From: Antarctobacter heliothermus
Lineage (GTDB): Bacteria; Pseudomonadota; Alphaproteobacteria; Rhodobacterales; Rhodobacteraceae
Assembly: GCF_002237555.1 (NCBI RefSeq)
Contig: NZ_CP022541.1
Location: 1 to 64,000, forward strand
Length of the DNA: 64,000 bases
Direction of reading: 5' to 3'
Part shown: piece after piece, positions 1 through 8,815 of the stretch
Layout: the number at the start of each line of letters is the position of its first letter
How positions within the stretch are numbered: the first letter of the stretch is position 1
Notes under the pieces: model-generated
The model's input: only the letters and a program-made list of their open reading frames with translations
Told to the model about the DNA's origin: nothing
The model's database searches: none
Program-made: the position numbers and the translations under genes

Positions 1-45
1 AAGCGCCAGAAGAACGATGCGGCAGACGCCGAGGCCATCTGTAAC
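1..45 (+). pseudogene. IS110-family transposase, middle fragment (copy 1, 5' side of IS256 insertion)
   Basis: Reading frame 1 gives KRQKNDAADAEAIC, the DxxD segment of an IS110 transposase, identical to the same stretch in the second copy at 3.3-4.0 kb. The gene begins beyond the left edge of the window and is interrupted at about position 45 by an IS256-family element. The rest of the gene resumes at 1423. The sequence catctgtaa lies on both sides of the insertion (36-44 and 1422-1430), as expected for a target duplication. Confidence 0.8.
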
Positions 46-1421
46 GAGATATGCGCGAAAGTTGGTGATGCCCTGAGGGGCGACATATCATGGCGGTGTC
101 GAAGCGCCGTCAATTCTCAACCGAGAAAGGGATATGCCACATGCAAGAGAATACCATCACCCAGCTATCTGATCCATCCGGGATTTCGCCGGACCCGCTG
201 ACCGACCTCATCCGGGACGGCGCGCGCAAGCTGATCGAGCAGGCGATTGAGGCGGAACTGTCCACGCTGCTTGGCGCCTTTGCCGATCACAAGCTTGAGG
301 ATGGTCGCGCAAGACTGGTTCGTCATGGGCACCTGCCCGAGCGTGAGATTTTGACCGGTGTCGGGCCTGTTGCCGTGACGGTGCCGCGTGTGCGGGACCG
401 CAAGCCGGGCACGGACAAGATCGCGTTCACGCCCAGCATCCTGCCGCGGTATCTGCGCAAGGCAAAGTCGGTCGAAGAGCTGCTGCCCTGGCTTTACCTG
501 AAGGGCGTGTCCACCGGCGATTTCAGTGAGGCGCTTGCCGCCCTGCTGGGGCCACACGCCAAGGGCCTCTCGGCCACTACGATCACGCGGCTGAAAGCGG
601 ACTGGTGGTCCGAGTACGAGGCCTGGGAAAAGCGTGACCTCGGCACCCGGCGGTTTCTCTACATCTGGGCCGACGGCGTCTATTTCAAGCCGCGAAGGGC
701 CGAGGAAAAACAATGCGTTTTGGTGATCGTGGGTGCGGATGAATACGGCCGCAAGGAGCTGCTGGCCATGACCGACGGCTTCCGCGAAAGCACTCAGAGT
801 TGGCGCGAGGTTCTGCTCGATCTCAAACGCCGCGGACTGAAGCAGGATCCCAAGCTCGCCATAGGCGACGGCGCCCTGGGGTTCTGGGCGGCACTGCGCG
901 AGGTCTTCCCCTCGACACAGGAGCAGCGGTGCTGGCTCCACAAAACCATGAACGTGCTCAACGCGCTGCCGAAATCGGTGCAAGCCAAGGCCAAGGCGCA
1001 CCTGCACGACATCTGGCAGGCCGAAACCCGAGCCGCGGCGTCGGCCGCCTTCGACTTCTTCGTCGATGCCTACGGCGTGAAATGGGACAAGGCAGTCGCC
1101 AAGTTGGTCAAGGATCGGGATGCACTACTGACCTTCTACGACTACCCGGCCGAACACTGGAAACACATCCGGACGTCAAATCCGATCGAGAGCACGTTCG
1201 CCACCGTCAGACACAGGACGAAACGCACCAAGGGCTGCCTCAGCCGCAAGACTGGGCTCGCCATGGCTTTCCGGCTGATGATGTCTGCTCAGACGAAATG
1301 GCGAAAACTCGACGGGCGGAATCGCCTCCCGGAGGTCATCAGCGGGGTTGAGTTCCGCGACGGCGTCCGCCAACTTCAAAACGCCGCCTGATCACGCGTC
1401 ACCAACTTCTGCGCATATCTC
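46..1421 (+). mobile_element. IS256-family insertion sequence, copy 1
   Basis: A 1376-bp element bounded by terminal inverted repeats that start GAGATATGCGC and continue as AAGTTGGTGA with a few mismatches. It carries a single transposase gene. The direct repeat catctgtaa flanks it with one extra base on the left, so the exact left boundary could be 45 or 46. A copy of the same length lies inverted at 15181-16556, and the two encode identical proteins. This copy sits inside an IS110 transposase gene, so it arrived after that element. Confidence 0.9.
141..1391 (+). CDS. IS256-family transposase
   Basis: Transposase of 416 residues, the usual IS256-family (mutator-type, PF00872) length. It catalyses cut-and-paste or copy-out transposition with a DDE active site. 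Visible landmarks are WADGVYFKPR (first D region), the AIGDGALGFW segment with the second D followed by CWLHKTMNVL, and NPIESTFATVRHRTKRTKG carrying the E near the C-terminus. An open frame extends upstream to position 90, but the ATG at 141 is preceded by AGAAAGGG at good spacing and gives the family's normal N-terminus (MQENTITQ). The protein is identical to the product at 15211-16461 and looks intact and functional. Confidence 0.92.
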   Translation: MQENTITQLSDPSGISPDPLTDLIRDGARKLIEQAIEAELSTLLGAFADHKLEDGRARLVRHGHLPEREILTGVGPVAVTVPRVRDRKPGTDKIAFTPSILPRYLRKAKSVEELLPWLYLKGVSTGDFSEALAALLGPHAKGLSATTITRLKADWWSEYEAWEKRDLGTRRFLYIWADGVYFKPRRAEEKQCVLVIVGADEYGRKELLAMTDGFRESTQSWREVLLDLKRRGLKQDPKLAIGDGALGFWAALREVFPSTQEQRCWLHKTMNVLNALPKSVQAKAKAHLHDIWQAETRAAASAAFDFFVDAYGVKWDKAVAKLVKDRDALLTFYDYPAEHWKHIRTSNPIESTFATVRHRTKRTKGCLSRKTGLAMAFRLMMSAQTKWRKLDGRNRLPEVISGVEFRDGVRQLQNAA

Positions 1422-1422
1422 C

Positions 1423-2163
1423 ATCTGTAAAGCGGCGGTGCGCCCGACGATGCGTTTTGTGCCGGTGAAGAGTGAAGAGACCCAGGGCGCGGCGATGGTC
1501 TTTCGTGTCCGGGAGTTGCTGATCCGGCAGCGCACACAGGCGATCAATGCGCTGCGTGGTCATCTGACCGAGTTCGGCCAGATTGTGCCGCAGGGGGCGG
1601 CCAATACATCGAAACTGATCGCCGTCGTCGAGGACCCGGACAGCGGCATACCCGCCGATGCCATCGCCACTTTGAAGGTGCTGGTCATGGCACTTGCCAA
1701 CCTCGATGCGGAGATTGGGAAACTGAATGCAGAGATCGCCCGCCGGGCTAAAGAGAATGACGTGGCCCGACGGCTGATGACGGTGCCGGGCATTGGTCCG
1801 TTGATCGCCACGGCCATTGCGGTGCTGGCCCCGCCGCCCGAGACCTTCCGCAAGGCCCGCGATTTTGCAGCCTGGCTGGGCCTCGTGCCCCGGCAGCACT
1901 CGACCGGCGGCAAGCAGCGGCTCGGAGCCACGACGAAGATGGGCGAGCGGTCCCTGCGACGCCTGCTGATCATCGGCGCCAACAGCGCCATTATCAAACG
2001 GCATACCCACGCTTCGGCCAAGCCCGGCACTTGGCTGGGCGGCATGCTGTCGCGCAAGCCGCCGATGCTGGTGCGCGTGGCACTGGCGAACAAAATGGCG
2101 CGCATCGTTTGGGCCCTGATGGCCAAGGGTGGTGTCTATCAGTCTCCGGTCGCGGCGGCATAA
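1423..2163 (+). pseudogene. IS110-family (IS1111-type) transposase, C-terminal part of copy 1
   Basis: Continuation of the IS110 transposase broken at position 45, in the frame IC-K-AAVRPTMRF. It keeps the C-terminal transposase_20 domain with PGIGPLIATAIAVL and the serine region RQHSTGGKQRLG, where family members carry the catalytic serine. Without its N-terminal RuvC-like DEDD domain in the same frame it cannot make active enzyme. An open frame continues upstream into the IS256 element, but that is a chance read-through. Removing the 1376-bp IS256 would restore the gene, so this is a recent knock-out rather than a decayed relic. Confidence 0.85.
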
Positions 2164-2424
2164 GCCGACCGTCGATCGCGAGGACGTCGGAGCGGAAGAG
2201 GGCAAGGAGCAGTTTGGCGCAACAGTCGTGAGACGGGATCGGGAGAACCAGTGCGCAACAGAGTGCCATCGAGCACGCGGCTTTGATCTGGACCCGACCT
2301 TCGAACACCATACGGGCCCGCGGCATGCTCGACGCCGCATCTTGAGGCCGGACACATGTCAGCACCCGGTGACGCGCTGAAGCCTGCTCTAAAATTACCT
2401 CTTGCGCATGGGGCGGTTACACAT
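2164..2424 (+). ncRNA. Candidate bridge RNA (seekRNA) in the right end of an IS1111-type element
   Basis: About 260 bp of non-coding DNA lies between the IS110 transposase stop and a subterminal repeat GGGGCGGTTAC (about 2410-2420). The complementary repeat GTAACCGCCCC lies at the left end of copy 2 (near 4083-4096). A short left end and long right end is the layout of the IS1111 subgroup, whose target-choosing structured RNA is encoded in the right non-coding end. That function is established for the family; its presence here is inferred from position and length, and I have not folded it. Copy 2 has lost this segment. Confidence 0.45.
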
Positions 2425-2479
2425 GTTGCGCAAAGACCGTAACGCCCGGACTTCCCCTTTCCCCGAACGCACTTATCCC

Positions 2480-3289
2480 GGCTTTGTCAGGTTGTTCAGT
2501 CATGACGAGACCCAGAGCCGCGCTCCGCTTAGGCAGCCATTGCAGCCGCATAGTTGTTCCACAGGCTGAACGCTTCAGCCCGAGATTGGCGGTAGGGTGC
2601 TGCGGAAAGGCGGTGGCGCTTTGGACGGAAGAGAGTCGCGGCCTGATCGTGGACGGATAGAAAACGCTGCGCCTGGCGGGGGGATTTGAAGCGACCCATG
2701 ATCTTTTCTCTTCGTCGTGTGTGTCGATGCGACGCCTCTGATCGGTTGTTCAAACCCTTGTGCGAGCGATGATCGACACTTGGGTAAAGGTCACGGATGG
2801 CCACGGCATAGCTGCGCAGTTTGTCCGTCACCAGGACGCGTAGCACACCCCATCGCTTCATCAACTTCATCAGGAAACGCTTGGCGGCATATGCATTTCT
2901 GCGGCCTTGCAGCAGTATCTCCAGCACGTCTCCGTTTGCGTCGACCGCTCGCCAAAGCCAATATTTTCGCCCTTGAATTGAAATCACGACTTCGTCCAAG
3001 TGCCATTTGTCGGGAGGAACCGGGCGATCGCGACGGATCTTGGCCGCTATCTGCGTTCCGAACCGCCGGCACCACACCCGGATGCTTTCATACGAGACGA
3101 TTACGCCCCGTTCGGCCAACAGATCCTCGACATCGCGCAGGCTCAGGGCAAAGCGATGGTACGCCCAGACGGCATAGGAGATGATGGACCGTGGGAAACG
3201 GAAGCCCTTCAGGCGAGGCTGTGAAACTTTGCTGATCATGAGAGATGGCTATGCGTGCAGCCAGAGCGGGTCAATAACATGACCAAGCC
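2480..3289 (-). mobile_element. IS6-family insertion sequence (810 bp), intact
   Basis: The element is bounded by inverted repeats GGCTTTGTCAGGTTGTT (left) and GGCTTGGTCATGTTATT (right, reverse complement), 14 of 17 matching. One transposase gene fills it. The right end abuts a truncated IS110 transposase, so this IS6 element, or a deletion it caused, removed the 3' part of that gene. It has the same 810-bp length as the relative at 6291-7100 but clearly different sequence. I see no 8-bp target duplication. Confidence 0.8.
2529..3239 (-). CDS. IS6-family transposase
   Basis: Transposase of 236 residues, the full size for IS6/IS26-like enzymes (DDE_Tnp_IS240 domain). The N-terminal half carries the helix-turn-helix region (DVEDLLAERGVIVSYESIR). 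The catalytic DDE triad is visible as KWHLDEVV (first D), VLVTDKLRSY (second D) and the E of the segment after KGLNNRSEASHR. Family members make cointegrates by replicative transposition. The frame is open and undamaged. It is closest in style to the 36.6-37.0 kb and 6.3-7.1 kb elements rather than to the three identical 828-bp copies. Confidence 0.88.
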   Translation of the reverse strand: MISKVSQPRLKGFRFPRSIISYAVWAYHRFALSLRDVEDLLAERGVIVSYESIRVWCRRFGTQIAAKIRRDRPVPPDKWHLDEVVISIQGRKYWLWRAVDANGDVLEILLQGRRNAYAAKRFLMKLMKRWGVLRVLVTDKLRSYAVAIRDLYPSVDHRSHKGLNNRSEASHRHTRRREKIMGRFKSPRQAQRFLSVHDQAATLFRPKRHRLSAAPYRQSRAEAFSLWNNYAAAMAA

Positions 3290-4102
3290 ATGCCGCAAAG
3301 TCTCGGGCCTTACGGAAAGTCTCGGGCGGCGGGGCCAACACCGCGATGGCCGTGGCGATAAGTGGACCAATGCCCGGGATAGTCATCAGCCGTCGGGCCA
3401 CGTCATTCTCTTTTGCCCGGCGGGCGATCTCGGCATCCAACTTCCCAATCTCTGCCTCGAGGTGGGCGAGTGCCAGAACCAGCACCTTCAAAGTGGCGAT
3501 GGCATCGGTGGGTATGCTGCTGTCCGGGTTCTCAACGATGGCGATGAGTTTTGACGCGTTGGCCGCCCCCTGCGGCACGATCTGCCCGAATTCAGTCAGG
3601 TGGCCACGTAGGGCATTGATCGCCTGTGTCCGCTGCCGGATCAGCAATTCCCGTACGCGGAAGATCATCGCCGCGCCTTGGGCCTCTTCGCTCTTCACCG
3701 GCACAAAACGCATGGTTGGGCGAACTGCCGCTTCACAAATAGCCTCGGCATCTGCCGCATCGTTTTTCTGGCGCTTGACGAAGGGCTTGACGTAAGCAGG
3801 TGGGATCAGCCGAATGTCATGCCCCAATTTGCCGATCTCGCGCCCCCAAAAGTGGGCGCTGCCGCATGCTTCCATCGCGACAATGCAAGGCGGCAGCTGG
3901 CTGAAGAACTCCAACACCTGCATTCTCCTCAGCTTCTTGCGCAGAACTGCACGACCCGACGCATCAGCGCCATGCACCTGAAACACATTCTTTGCCAGAT
4001 CGACTCCGACCGTGATAATCTCCGACATGACCGCTCCCCTTTGTGGATCCTCACAGACCCACCTTGGCACACAGATGCCGTCGGGGGGCGGTTACATCAT
4101 CA
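3290..4102 (-). pseudogene. IS110-family transposase copy 2, 3'-truncated, with its left end
   Basis: The gene starts at 4028 (MSEIITVGVDLAKNVFQ), with AAAGGGGAG upstream as ribosome-binding site. It keeps the N-terminal RuvC-like domain: D in GVDLAKNVF, E in CIVAMEACGSAHFWG and DxxD in NDAADAEAI. The C-terminal domain stops after RDFAAWLG, where the IS6 element begins, so the catalytic serine region and the right end are missing. The remaining left end (4029-4102) includes GGGGGGCGGTTAC, matching the subterminal repeat of copy 1. Identity with copy 1 is high but not complete. A 73-bp stretch of this end (4030-4102) recurs exactly at 36484-36556. Confidence 0.88.
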
Positions 4103-4228
4103 AAGCCAACACAGCCTAACGCCCCCTTGCAGCAGCATCGGCATTTGTTCGACAACTGGAATCAATCATATAATCAAGGCTATCAGCTTATCGCGAAAAC
4201 AAACTTTCGCGGAACCTTCCAACGATGC

Positions 4229-5989
4229 TTACCTATTCATGCGATCCTGCGCCAACTGGACAATCGCGCGCTCAAGCGAGAGGAATTCTGGATTGTCGCA
4301 CCCGTAGTCGCCAAGAAAGCGACTAATGGCTTTTCTGGAAAAGCTTGACCGCCCTCGTATCAGTGACGTTGGCCCGGAAAGAAACGGATCAACAAGTGGG
4401 ATTGTAGCACGACGCGTCCGAAACTCACTTTTTTCTGCGCCGCGAAGTGTAGCCACGCCACGCGAAGTTTCCGAAATCGTTTTAGTGACAGTGAATTTTC
4501 CAAACGATCCAGCATCATCGCAGTCCTCACTGTAAGGAGCTTCGGGGTGAAGAGCGTGTGAAAGCACCTCGAGGTAGTCCCGGATCAATCTCTCAGCCCT
4601 GCCATCCGATAAACGCTCTCCGCCGCAGCAAAGAACATTGACGATATCCGGAGCATGTGTCTCGAAAAAGAGAGCTCGAACCCTCTCTCTATCGCGCCGT
4701 GTCGCTTCCGGATCATCCGGCCTCTTGTATCCAGCATCAGAAAAGCCGATCTGCATTGCCACCCCGCGAGCTGCGGCAAAGGAATTTGGCGGTGGCCCTT
4801 GCCCGGCAAGATCGAAAAAACGGACTTGGCATTTCGGCGTCCAGCGAGAGCCGTGGAAGCACTCCGGCTTTGAACCGTCCTTCACACGGGTTGTTCCAAG
4901 GTGGAAAACTGCCCGAAACAGCGGTGCGTTGAACCCCGTCCAATACCGATCGATAATGGCGACATATGCATCTGGACAAGATGCCAATACCGCTGCCCTT
5001 ACTCCAAGATCTATACCTTCGAGATTTGGCTCGATCGTCCATGCCGCCTTATATCTATCCTCGTGTTCGGGAACAATGGAGCCAGCCTTGTTGTAAAGAT
5101 GGCTTGTTGCGACGGCTAGGTTAACGAAGGGCGGATTGCAGAATGTCGCGGAGTCCGGATTCGGGCGTATGCGGCGTGTTTTAACCAAGGAAACGCATCG
5201 CTCTTCTTCCGGGTGGCATCGTCCGACCGTGCCAGGCACGGGAAATGCCACATCTTCATAGTCGGGGAACATGTGGACGACCGGACCCAGCGATTCGAAG
5301 CCTGACACGGAAGGCTGCGGGACCTGCATCAAGGCAGCGGAAACGATAGCATTGTCCAATGCAACCTGCTGAATGACCGTCTCGGGAAAAGACTCGACCA
5401 TCTTCTTCATGTCCCGCTCTGTTGGAGGCCATGTGCCAAGACCCGACGGAAGTTCATCTTGAACTGCCATCTTCGGCCGCTCTGATTTCTCCTTGTCAAC
5501 TGCACCCCGAGTTGCAGGCTCCGCGTCTGCAACTATGGCGCCAATCTGTGGCTTCCTAGTTTCCGCCAAGTCCGTCTGATTGCTGCCCAGTGTCAAGTTG
5601 ACAGGTCCGATGACAGTCGCCCGCGCTCCTTCGCGCTTGGACCATTCGAAAACCCAGCCGGTTTCTTTTATACTTTTCAGAATGATGAACCCGCCGGTCC
5701 CACAAGAATCTGTTCCTGTAACAAGTCTTTCGTCGAACTCCAGCCGGGACTCCGTCATACGGGCTGTCTCAAGAGTTCCGCCGCAGTTCAGATCCGGATA
5801 CGCGATGCGTATGATGGAGTCATCGCTCCAGATCCTTACCGAATATTCGCCATAACCACTCTGCATGACGGTGCCGGAAGCCTTGATCTGTAGAGTGGAA
5901 GCATCACGGGTTTGTGCCCATGCGGAGGACGCAAGAAATACTGATATCAAGGTAACCGTCATGAAAGTAAGAAATGAAATTTTATTCAT
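4229..5989 (-). CDS. Exported hypothetical protein, 586 aa
   Basis: I do not recognise the family. The start at 5989 was chosen because it gives a clear Sec signal peptide (MNKISFLTFMTVTLIS, cleavage after SSAWA) and has GGAGGT upstream; an open frame continues 34 codons further but lacks both. After the signal, residues 30-150 look like a compact beta-rich domain with paired cysteines (DLNCGGTLE, TDSCGTGGF). A polar linker follows, then a larger domain with more cysteine pairs (GRCHPEEERCVSL, LCCGGERL). The many cysteines fit a periplasmic or surface protein with disulfides. It stands alone between IS elements, and palindromes at 6173-6210 lie upstream. Confidence 0.7.
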   Translation of the reverse strand: MNKISFLTFMTVTLISVFLASSAWAQTRDASTLQIKASGTVMQSGYGEYSVRIWSDDSIIRIAYPDLNCGGTLETARMTESRLEFDERLVTGTDSCGTGGFIILKSIKETGWVFEWSKREGARATVIGPVNLTLGSNQTDLAETRKPQIGAIVADAEPATRGAVDKEKSERPKMAVQDELPSGLGTWPPTERDMKKMVESFPETVIQQVALDNAIVSAALMQVPQPSVSGFESLGPVVHMFPDYEDVAFPVPGTVGRCHPEEERCVSLVKTRRIRPNPDSATFCNPPFVNLAVATSHLYNKAGSIVPEHEDRYKAAWTIEPNLEGIDLGVRAAVLASCPDAYVAIIDRYWTGFNAPLFRAVFHLGTTRVKDGSKPECFHGSRWTPKCQVRFFDLAGQGPPPNSFAAARGVAMQIGFSDAGYKRPDDPEATRRDRERVRALFFETHAPDIVNVLCCGGERLSDGRAERLIRDYLEVLSHALHPEAPYSEDCDDAGSFGKFTVTKTISETSRGVATLRGAEKSEFRTRRATIPLVDPFLSGPTSLIRGRSSFSRKAISRFLGDYGCDNPEFLSLERAIVQLAQDRMNR

Positions 5990-6172
5990 CGGGAGTGACC
6001 TCCAACAAGACGTTAAATTCCTAATTATGTTCGGTTCCTTGGAGAAAACAAGGTCCCCACACTGTTTGTTCGGCCGCCACTGATTTCGCAATTGCAGCGA
6101 ACGGCGACTTCGACGGGCCGCACCGCAGCATTTGAGATCTCGAGTGGACGGCCGCTCTGGGCCGATAGTGTC

Positions 6173-6210
6173 TATGAATACTGGTTCATATTGGCGCCTA
6201 GCGCCAATAT
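6173..6210. promoter_or_regulatory. Two adjacent palindromes upstream of the exported-protein gene
   Basis: TATGAA-N6-TTCATA (6173-6190) runs into ATATTGGCGC-CTA-GCGCCAATAT (6188-6210), whose 10-bp arms match perfectly. The pair sits about 190 bp upstream of the start at 5989. No U-run follows on either strand, so it is more likely a protein-binding site than a terminator. Which protein binds is unknown. Confidence 0.4.
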
Positions 6211-6290
6211 AATTGCCGGAGGCTACCGTGGATAGATGCTTCAGACGGAGTCAGATGCAACGCTTACGAAGCATGCCGCCCAGGGGGAAG

Positions 6291-7100
6291 GGCATTGCCA
6301 ACTTGCTGAAGCCCCTGGGGGCGTCTAGCGTTTTGGCATGATGATACCAGCTGAGATGCCACGCCTGAAAGGCTATCGTTTTCCTCGTGAAGTCGTGGCC
6401 TTCGCGGTGTGGGCCTATCATCGATTCGCGCTCAGCACTGCGGACGTCGAGGATCTTCTTGCCGAACGCGGTGTAACCGTCAGCCGGGAAACCGTGCGCA
6501 AATGGGTGAACCGGTTTGGTCGGCATTTCGCCGATTGCATCAAACGTGACCGCCCCGCTGCTGCCGAGAAGTGGCATCTGGACGAAGTCGTCGTTCCGAT
6601 CAACGGCGTGAAGCAGTGGTTGTGGCGAGCGGTGGACGCGAATGGGGATGTGCTGGAAATCCTTGTGCAACCACGCCGAAATGCCAAAGCCGCCAAGCGC
6701 TTCCTTGCCCGGCTGATCGCCTGCTATGGCAAGCCTCGTGTCGTCGTGACTGACAAATTGCGCAGTTACATCAAACCGATCCGGGCCCTTGCGCCTGAAG
6801 CCGACCACCGGGCACATAAAGGGCTCAACAACCGCATAGAAGGGTCACACCGACCAATCCGGAAGCGAGAGAAGGTCATGGGTCGGTTCAAATCGATCCG
6901 GCAGGCGCAAAGGTTCCTCGCGGCCCACGATCAAATCAATACAATTTTCAGACCTTGTCGCTTTCGCTTCTCCACCGCCTCATACCGCCATGCAAGATCC
7001 GATGCCTTCGGCCTGTCGCACAACTATGCGCTCGAAATGACCGCCTGACACAAACACCCCTAGCGGCCGTCTCATGCTGCTGCCGTCAAGTTGGCAATCC
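6291..7100 (+). mobile_element. IS6-family insertion sequence (810 bp), second type
   Basis: Inverted repeats GGCATTGCCAACTTG (left) and GGGATTGCCAACTTG-type (right, reverse complement of CAAGTTGGCAATCC) enclose one intact transposase gene. The remnant at 8816-9341 ends in a similar repeat (GGCATAGCCAACTTA), so the two belong to one lineage. No obvious 8-bp duplication of the target is present. Confidence 0.8.
6338..7048 (+). CDS. IS6-family transposase
   Basis: Full-length 236-residue IS6-family transposase. It has the N-terminal helix-turn-helix region (DVEDLLAERGVTVSRETVR), then the DDE core: KWHLDEVVVPING, VVVTDKLRSY, and the C-terminal E region near GLNNRIEGSHRP. The frame ends in NYALEMTA. 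ATGs at 6338 and 6341 are both possible and neither has a strong ribosome-binding site. The product is very similar to the remnant at 8.8-9.3 kb and more distantly to the 2.5-3.2 kb enzyme. It appears functional. Confidence 0.88.
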   Translation: MMIPAEMPRLKGYRFPREVVAFAVWAYHRFALSTADVEDLLAERGVTVSRETVRKWVNRFGRHFADCIKRDRPAAAEKWHLDEVVVPINGVKQWLWRAVDANGDVLEILVQPRRNAKAAKRFLARLIACYGKPRVVVTDKLRSYIKPIRALAPEADHRAHKGLNNRIEGSHRPIRKREKVMGRFKSIRQAQRFLAAHDQINTIFRPCRFRFSTASYRHARSDAFGLSHNYALEMTA

Positions 7101-7517
7101 CGTTGCACGTATTCTGCGGGCCTATGGGAGCCTTGAACCCGGGGACGGCCGAAATATCCTTAGCAAAATGCCCACAGGTGCCGGGGCGAACCGCGGATAC
7201 AAAGTGTCATTGTCGGGCCTTCAGGAATAACCGTCGGGAAATGGTTCGAGATACAGTCAAGCGCGGTTTCTGCGCTTTTCTGCTTTTTGAAGGGCCGCCC
7301 GGACGGCGCCTTCGAGCGCTGTCTGACGTCGGCGCCTATGGGTCCAAATAGGGCTCTTTGCCAAGCGAGTGTTTTTGCTCATCGCAGCCCAAAGTGATCC
7401 TTGATCCAGCCGCCGGCGTTCGCACCGCCGCCGTTCAGGAAAGCTCCCTGACAACGATCACACCGGTATATGCCACGAGACGGCGGAGCATTCGGGCGTC
7501 CCGCCGCCGGGCAGGGA
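7101..7517. other. Intergenic stretch without a recognisable gene
   Basis: About 420 bp between an IS6 right end and an IS3 left end. Short open frames exist on both strands, but none has a ribosome-binding site or a sequence I recognise. It is probably scrambled DNA between insertions. Confidence 0.5.
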
Positions 7518-7580
7518 GAGGTGGTCGCGGGATTTCGGACCAGGTGCTAAGCTGTAGCGCCTGAGGAAGAACGCACAGAA

Positions 7581-7927
7581 ATGACCAAACGGAAACGCTA
7601 TTCGGCAGAGTTCAAGGCGAAGGAGGCTCTGGAAGCCATCCGGGAGGAGCTGACGACAGCCGAACTTGCCAAGAAGTATGGCATCCACCCCACGATGATC
7701 AGCGGCTGGAAGAGGACTGTGATCGAGAACATGGCCGCAGCCTTCAATGGCCAGGCGACCGCGGAGCCGACGATATCGGCGGCAGAGGTCGAAAAGCTAC
7801 ACGTCCCACTGTCCGACAGCACATGCCTGCATGTGCGACAGGAAAGATCGGGCAGTTGGTCGTGGAACGGGATTTTTTGTCGGAAGCCTCCAGTTTCGTC
7901 CTCGGCGCTGGAGGCAAAAAGCGGTGA
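7581..7927 (+). pseudogene. IS3-family orfA, frameshifted by a palindromic insertion
   Basis: The N-terminus is a typical IS3 orfA helix-turn-helix (MTKRKRYSAEFKAKEALEA, then ELAKKYGIHPTMISGWK). After AAEVEKLH the frame is disturbed. About 38 extra bases containing GCACATG-CCTG-CATGTGC, with GACAG on both sides, separate it from the expected KIGQLVVERDFLSEAS continuation, which is readable in another frame up to a stop at 7925-7927. 38 is not a multiple of three, so the normal leucine-zipper end is lost. The product made instead runs out of frame to 7943. Confidence 0.75.
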
Positions 7928-8754
7928 AGAAAGACCATCCTGATCTCAGCGTCCGGCGGCAATGCAGCCTGCTGACACTGGCACGCTCAAGCCTCTACTA
8001 CCAGCCGCGCGGTGAAAGCGCCGAGAACCTGAAGTTTATGGAAATTATCGATCGGCAGTTCTTGGAGACGCCGTGGTATGGGTCCCGGCAAATGGCCCGG
8101 CACTTGGCTCGCGCGGGACATAAATGCGGGCGGCATCGTGTGCGGCGGCTGATGAAGCTCATGCGGTTGGTGCCGATCTACCAGGAACCGAAGACCAGCA
8201 AGAAGCACCCGGAGCACAAGATATATCCATATCTTCTGAAGGACTTGCCAATCACCCGGCCCAACCAGGTCTGGTGTGCTGACATCAGCTACATTCCCAT
8301 GCGCCGTGGTTTTCTTTATCTCGTGGCCGTCATGGACTGGCATAGCCGGAAGGTGCTGAGCTGGCGGCTCTCGAACAGCATGGACGCGAGGTTTTGCGTT
8401 GAGGCTTTGAAAGAAGCGCTGGCCGGATACGGTGTCCCCGAGATATTCAACACCGATCAAGGTTCGCAATTCACCAGCACCGATTTCACCGAGGTGTTGC
8501 GCGATGCGAAGGTCAAAATCTCGATGGATGGTCGGGGGCGCTGGATCGACAACCGGATGATCGAACGGCTATGGCGATCCCTCAAATACGAATGCGTCTA
8601 CTTGAACGCCTTCGAAACCGGTTCCGAAGCCCGCAACGGGATCGGTGACTGGATCACCTATTACAACGAAAGACGCCCGCACTCATCACATGGGCTCCTG
8701 ACGCCGGACGAGGCCTATGGTAGACGATCTCCGGACCTGAAGGCCGCCGCCTGA
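7924..8754 (+). CDS. IS3-family transposase orfB
   Basis: Catalytic subunit of 276 residues, read from the GTG at 7924 that overlaps the original orfA stop (GTGA). An rve-type integrase core is present with the DDE triad: D in WCADISYIP, D in FNTDQGSQF and E in MIERLWRSLK. The HTH_21 region near YGSRQMARHLARAGH lies in front. In IS3 elements orfB is normally expressed as an orfAB fusion through a programmed frameshift. Because orfA is broken upstream, a functional fusion is unlikely. An open frame extends further upstream, but that part overlaps orfA and is not orfB-like. Confidence 0.82.
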   Translation: MKKDHPDLSVRRQCSLLTLARSSLYYQPRGESAENLKFMEIIDRQFLETPWYGSRQMARHLARAGHKCGRHRVRRLMKLMRLVPIYQEPKTSKKHPEHKIYPYLLKDLPITRPNQVWCADISYIPMRRGFLYLVAVMDWHSRKVLSWRLSNSMDARFCVEALKEALAGYGVPEIFNTDQGSQFTSTDFTEVLRDAKVKISMDGRGRWIDNRMIERLWRSLKYECVYLNAFETGSEARNGIGDWITYYNERRPHSSHGLLTPDEAYGRRSPDLKAAA

Positions 8755-8815
8755 AATGAAACCAATGCTATAGCTTAGCAAGGCGGCAAACTGGTCGAAA
8801 ATCCGGGACCACCTC

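Larger units (their letters stand above)
7518..8815 (+). mobile_element. IS3-family insertion sequence, damaged
   Basis: The two ends share AGAGGTGGTC, then a partly conserved stretch ending in GCTAAGCT(G/A)TAGC, as imperfect inverted repeats (left about 7518-7556, right about 8770-8815). Inside are orfA and orfB with the usual short overlap. orfA carries a frameshifting insertion, so the element is probably immobile unless helped. Its right end abuts the 5'-truncated IS6 remnant, so it or an associated deletion removed the front of that element. Confidence 0.75.

Noticed and set aside
1348..1422. In-frame extension of the IS110 fragment into the IS256 right end
   Set aside because: This is read-through across an insertion junction, not a real N-terminus.
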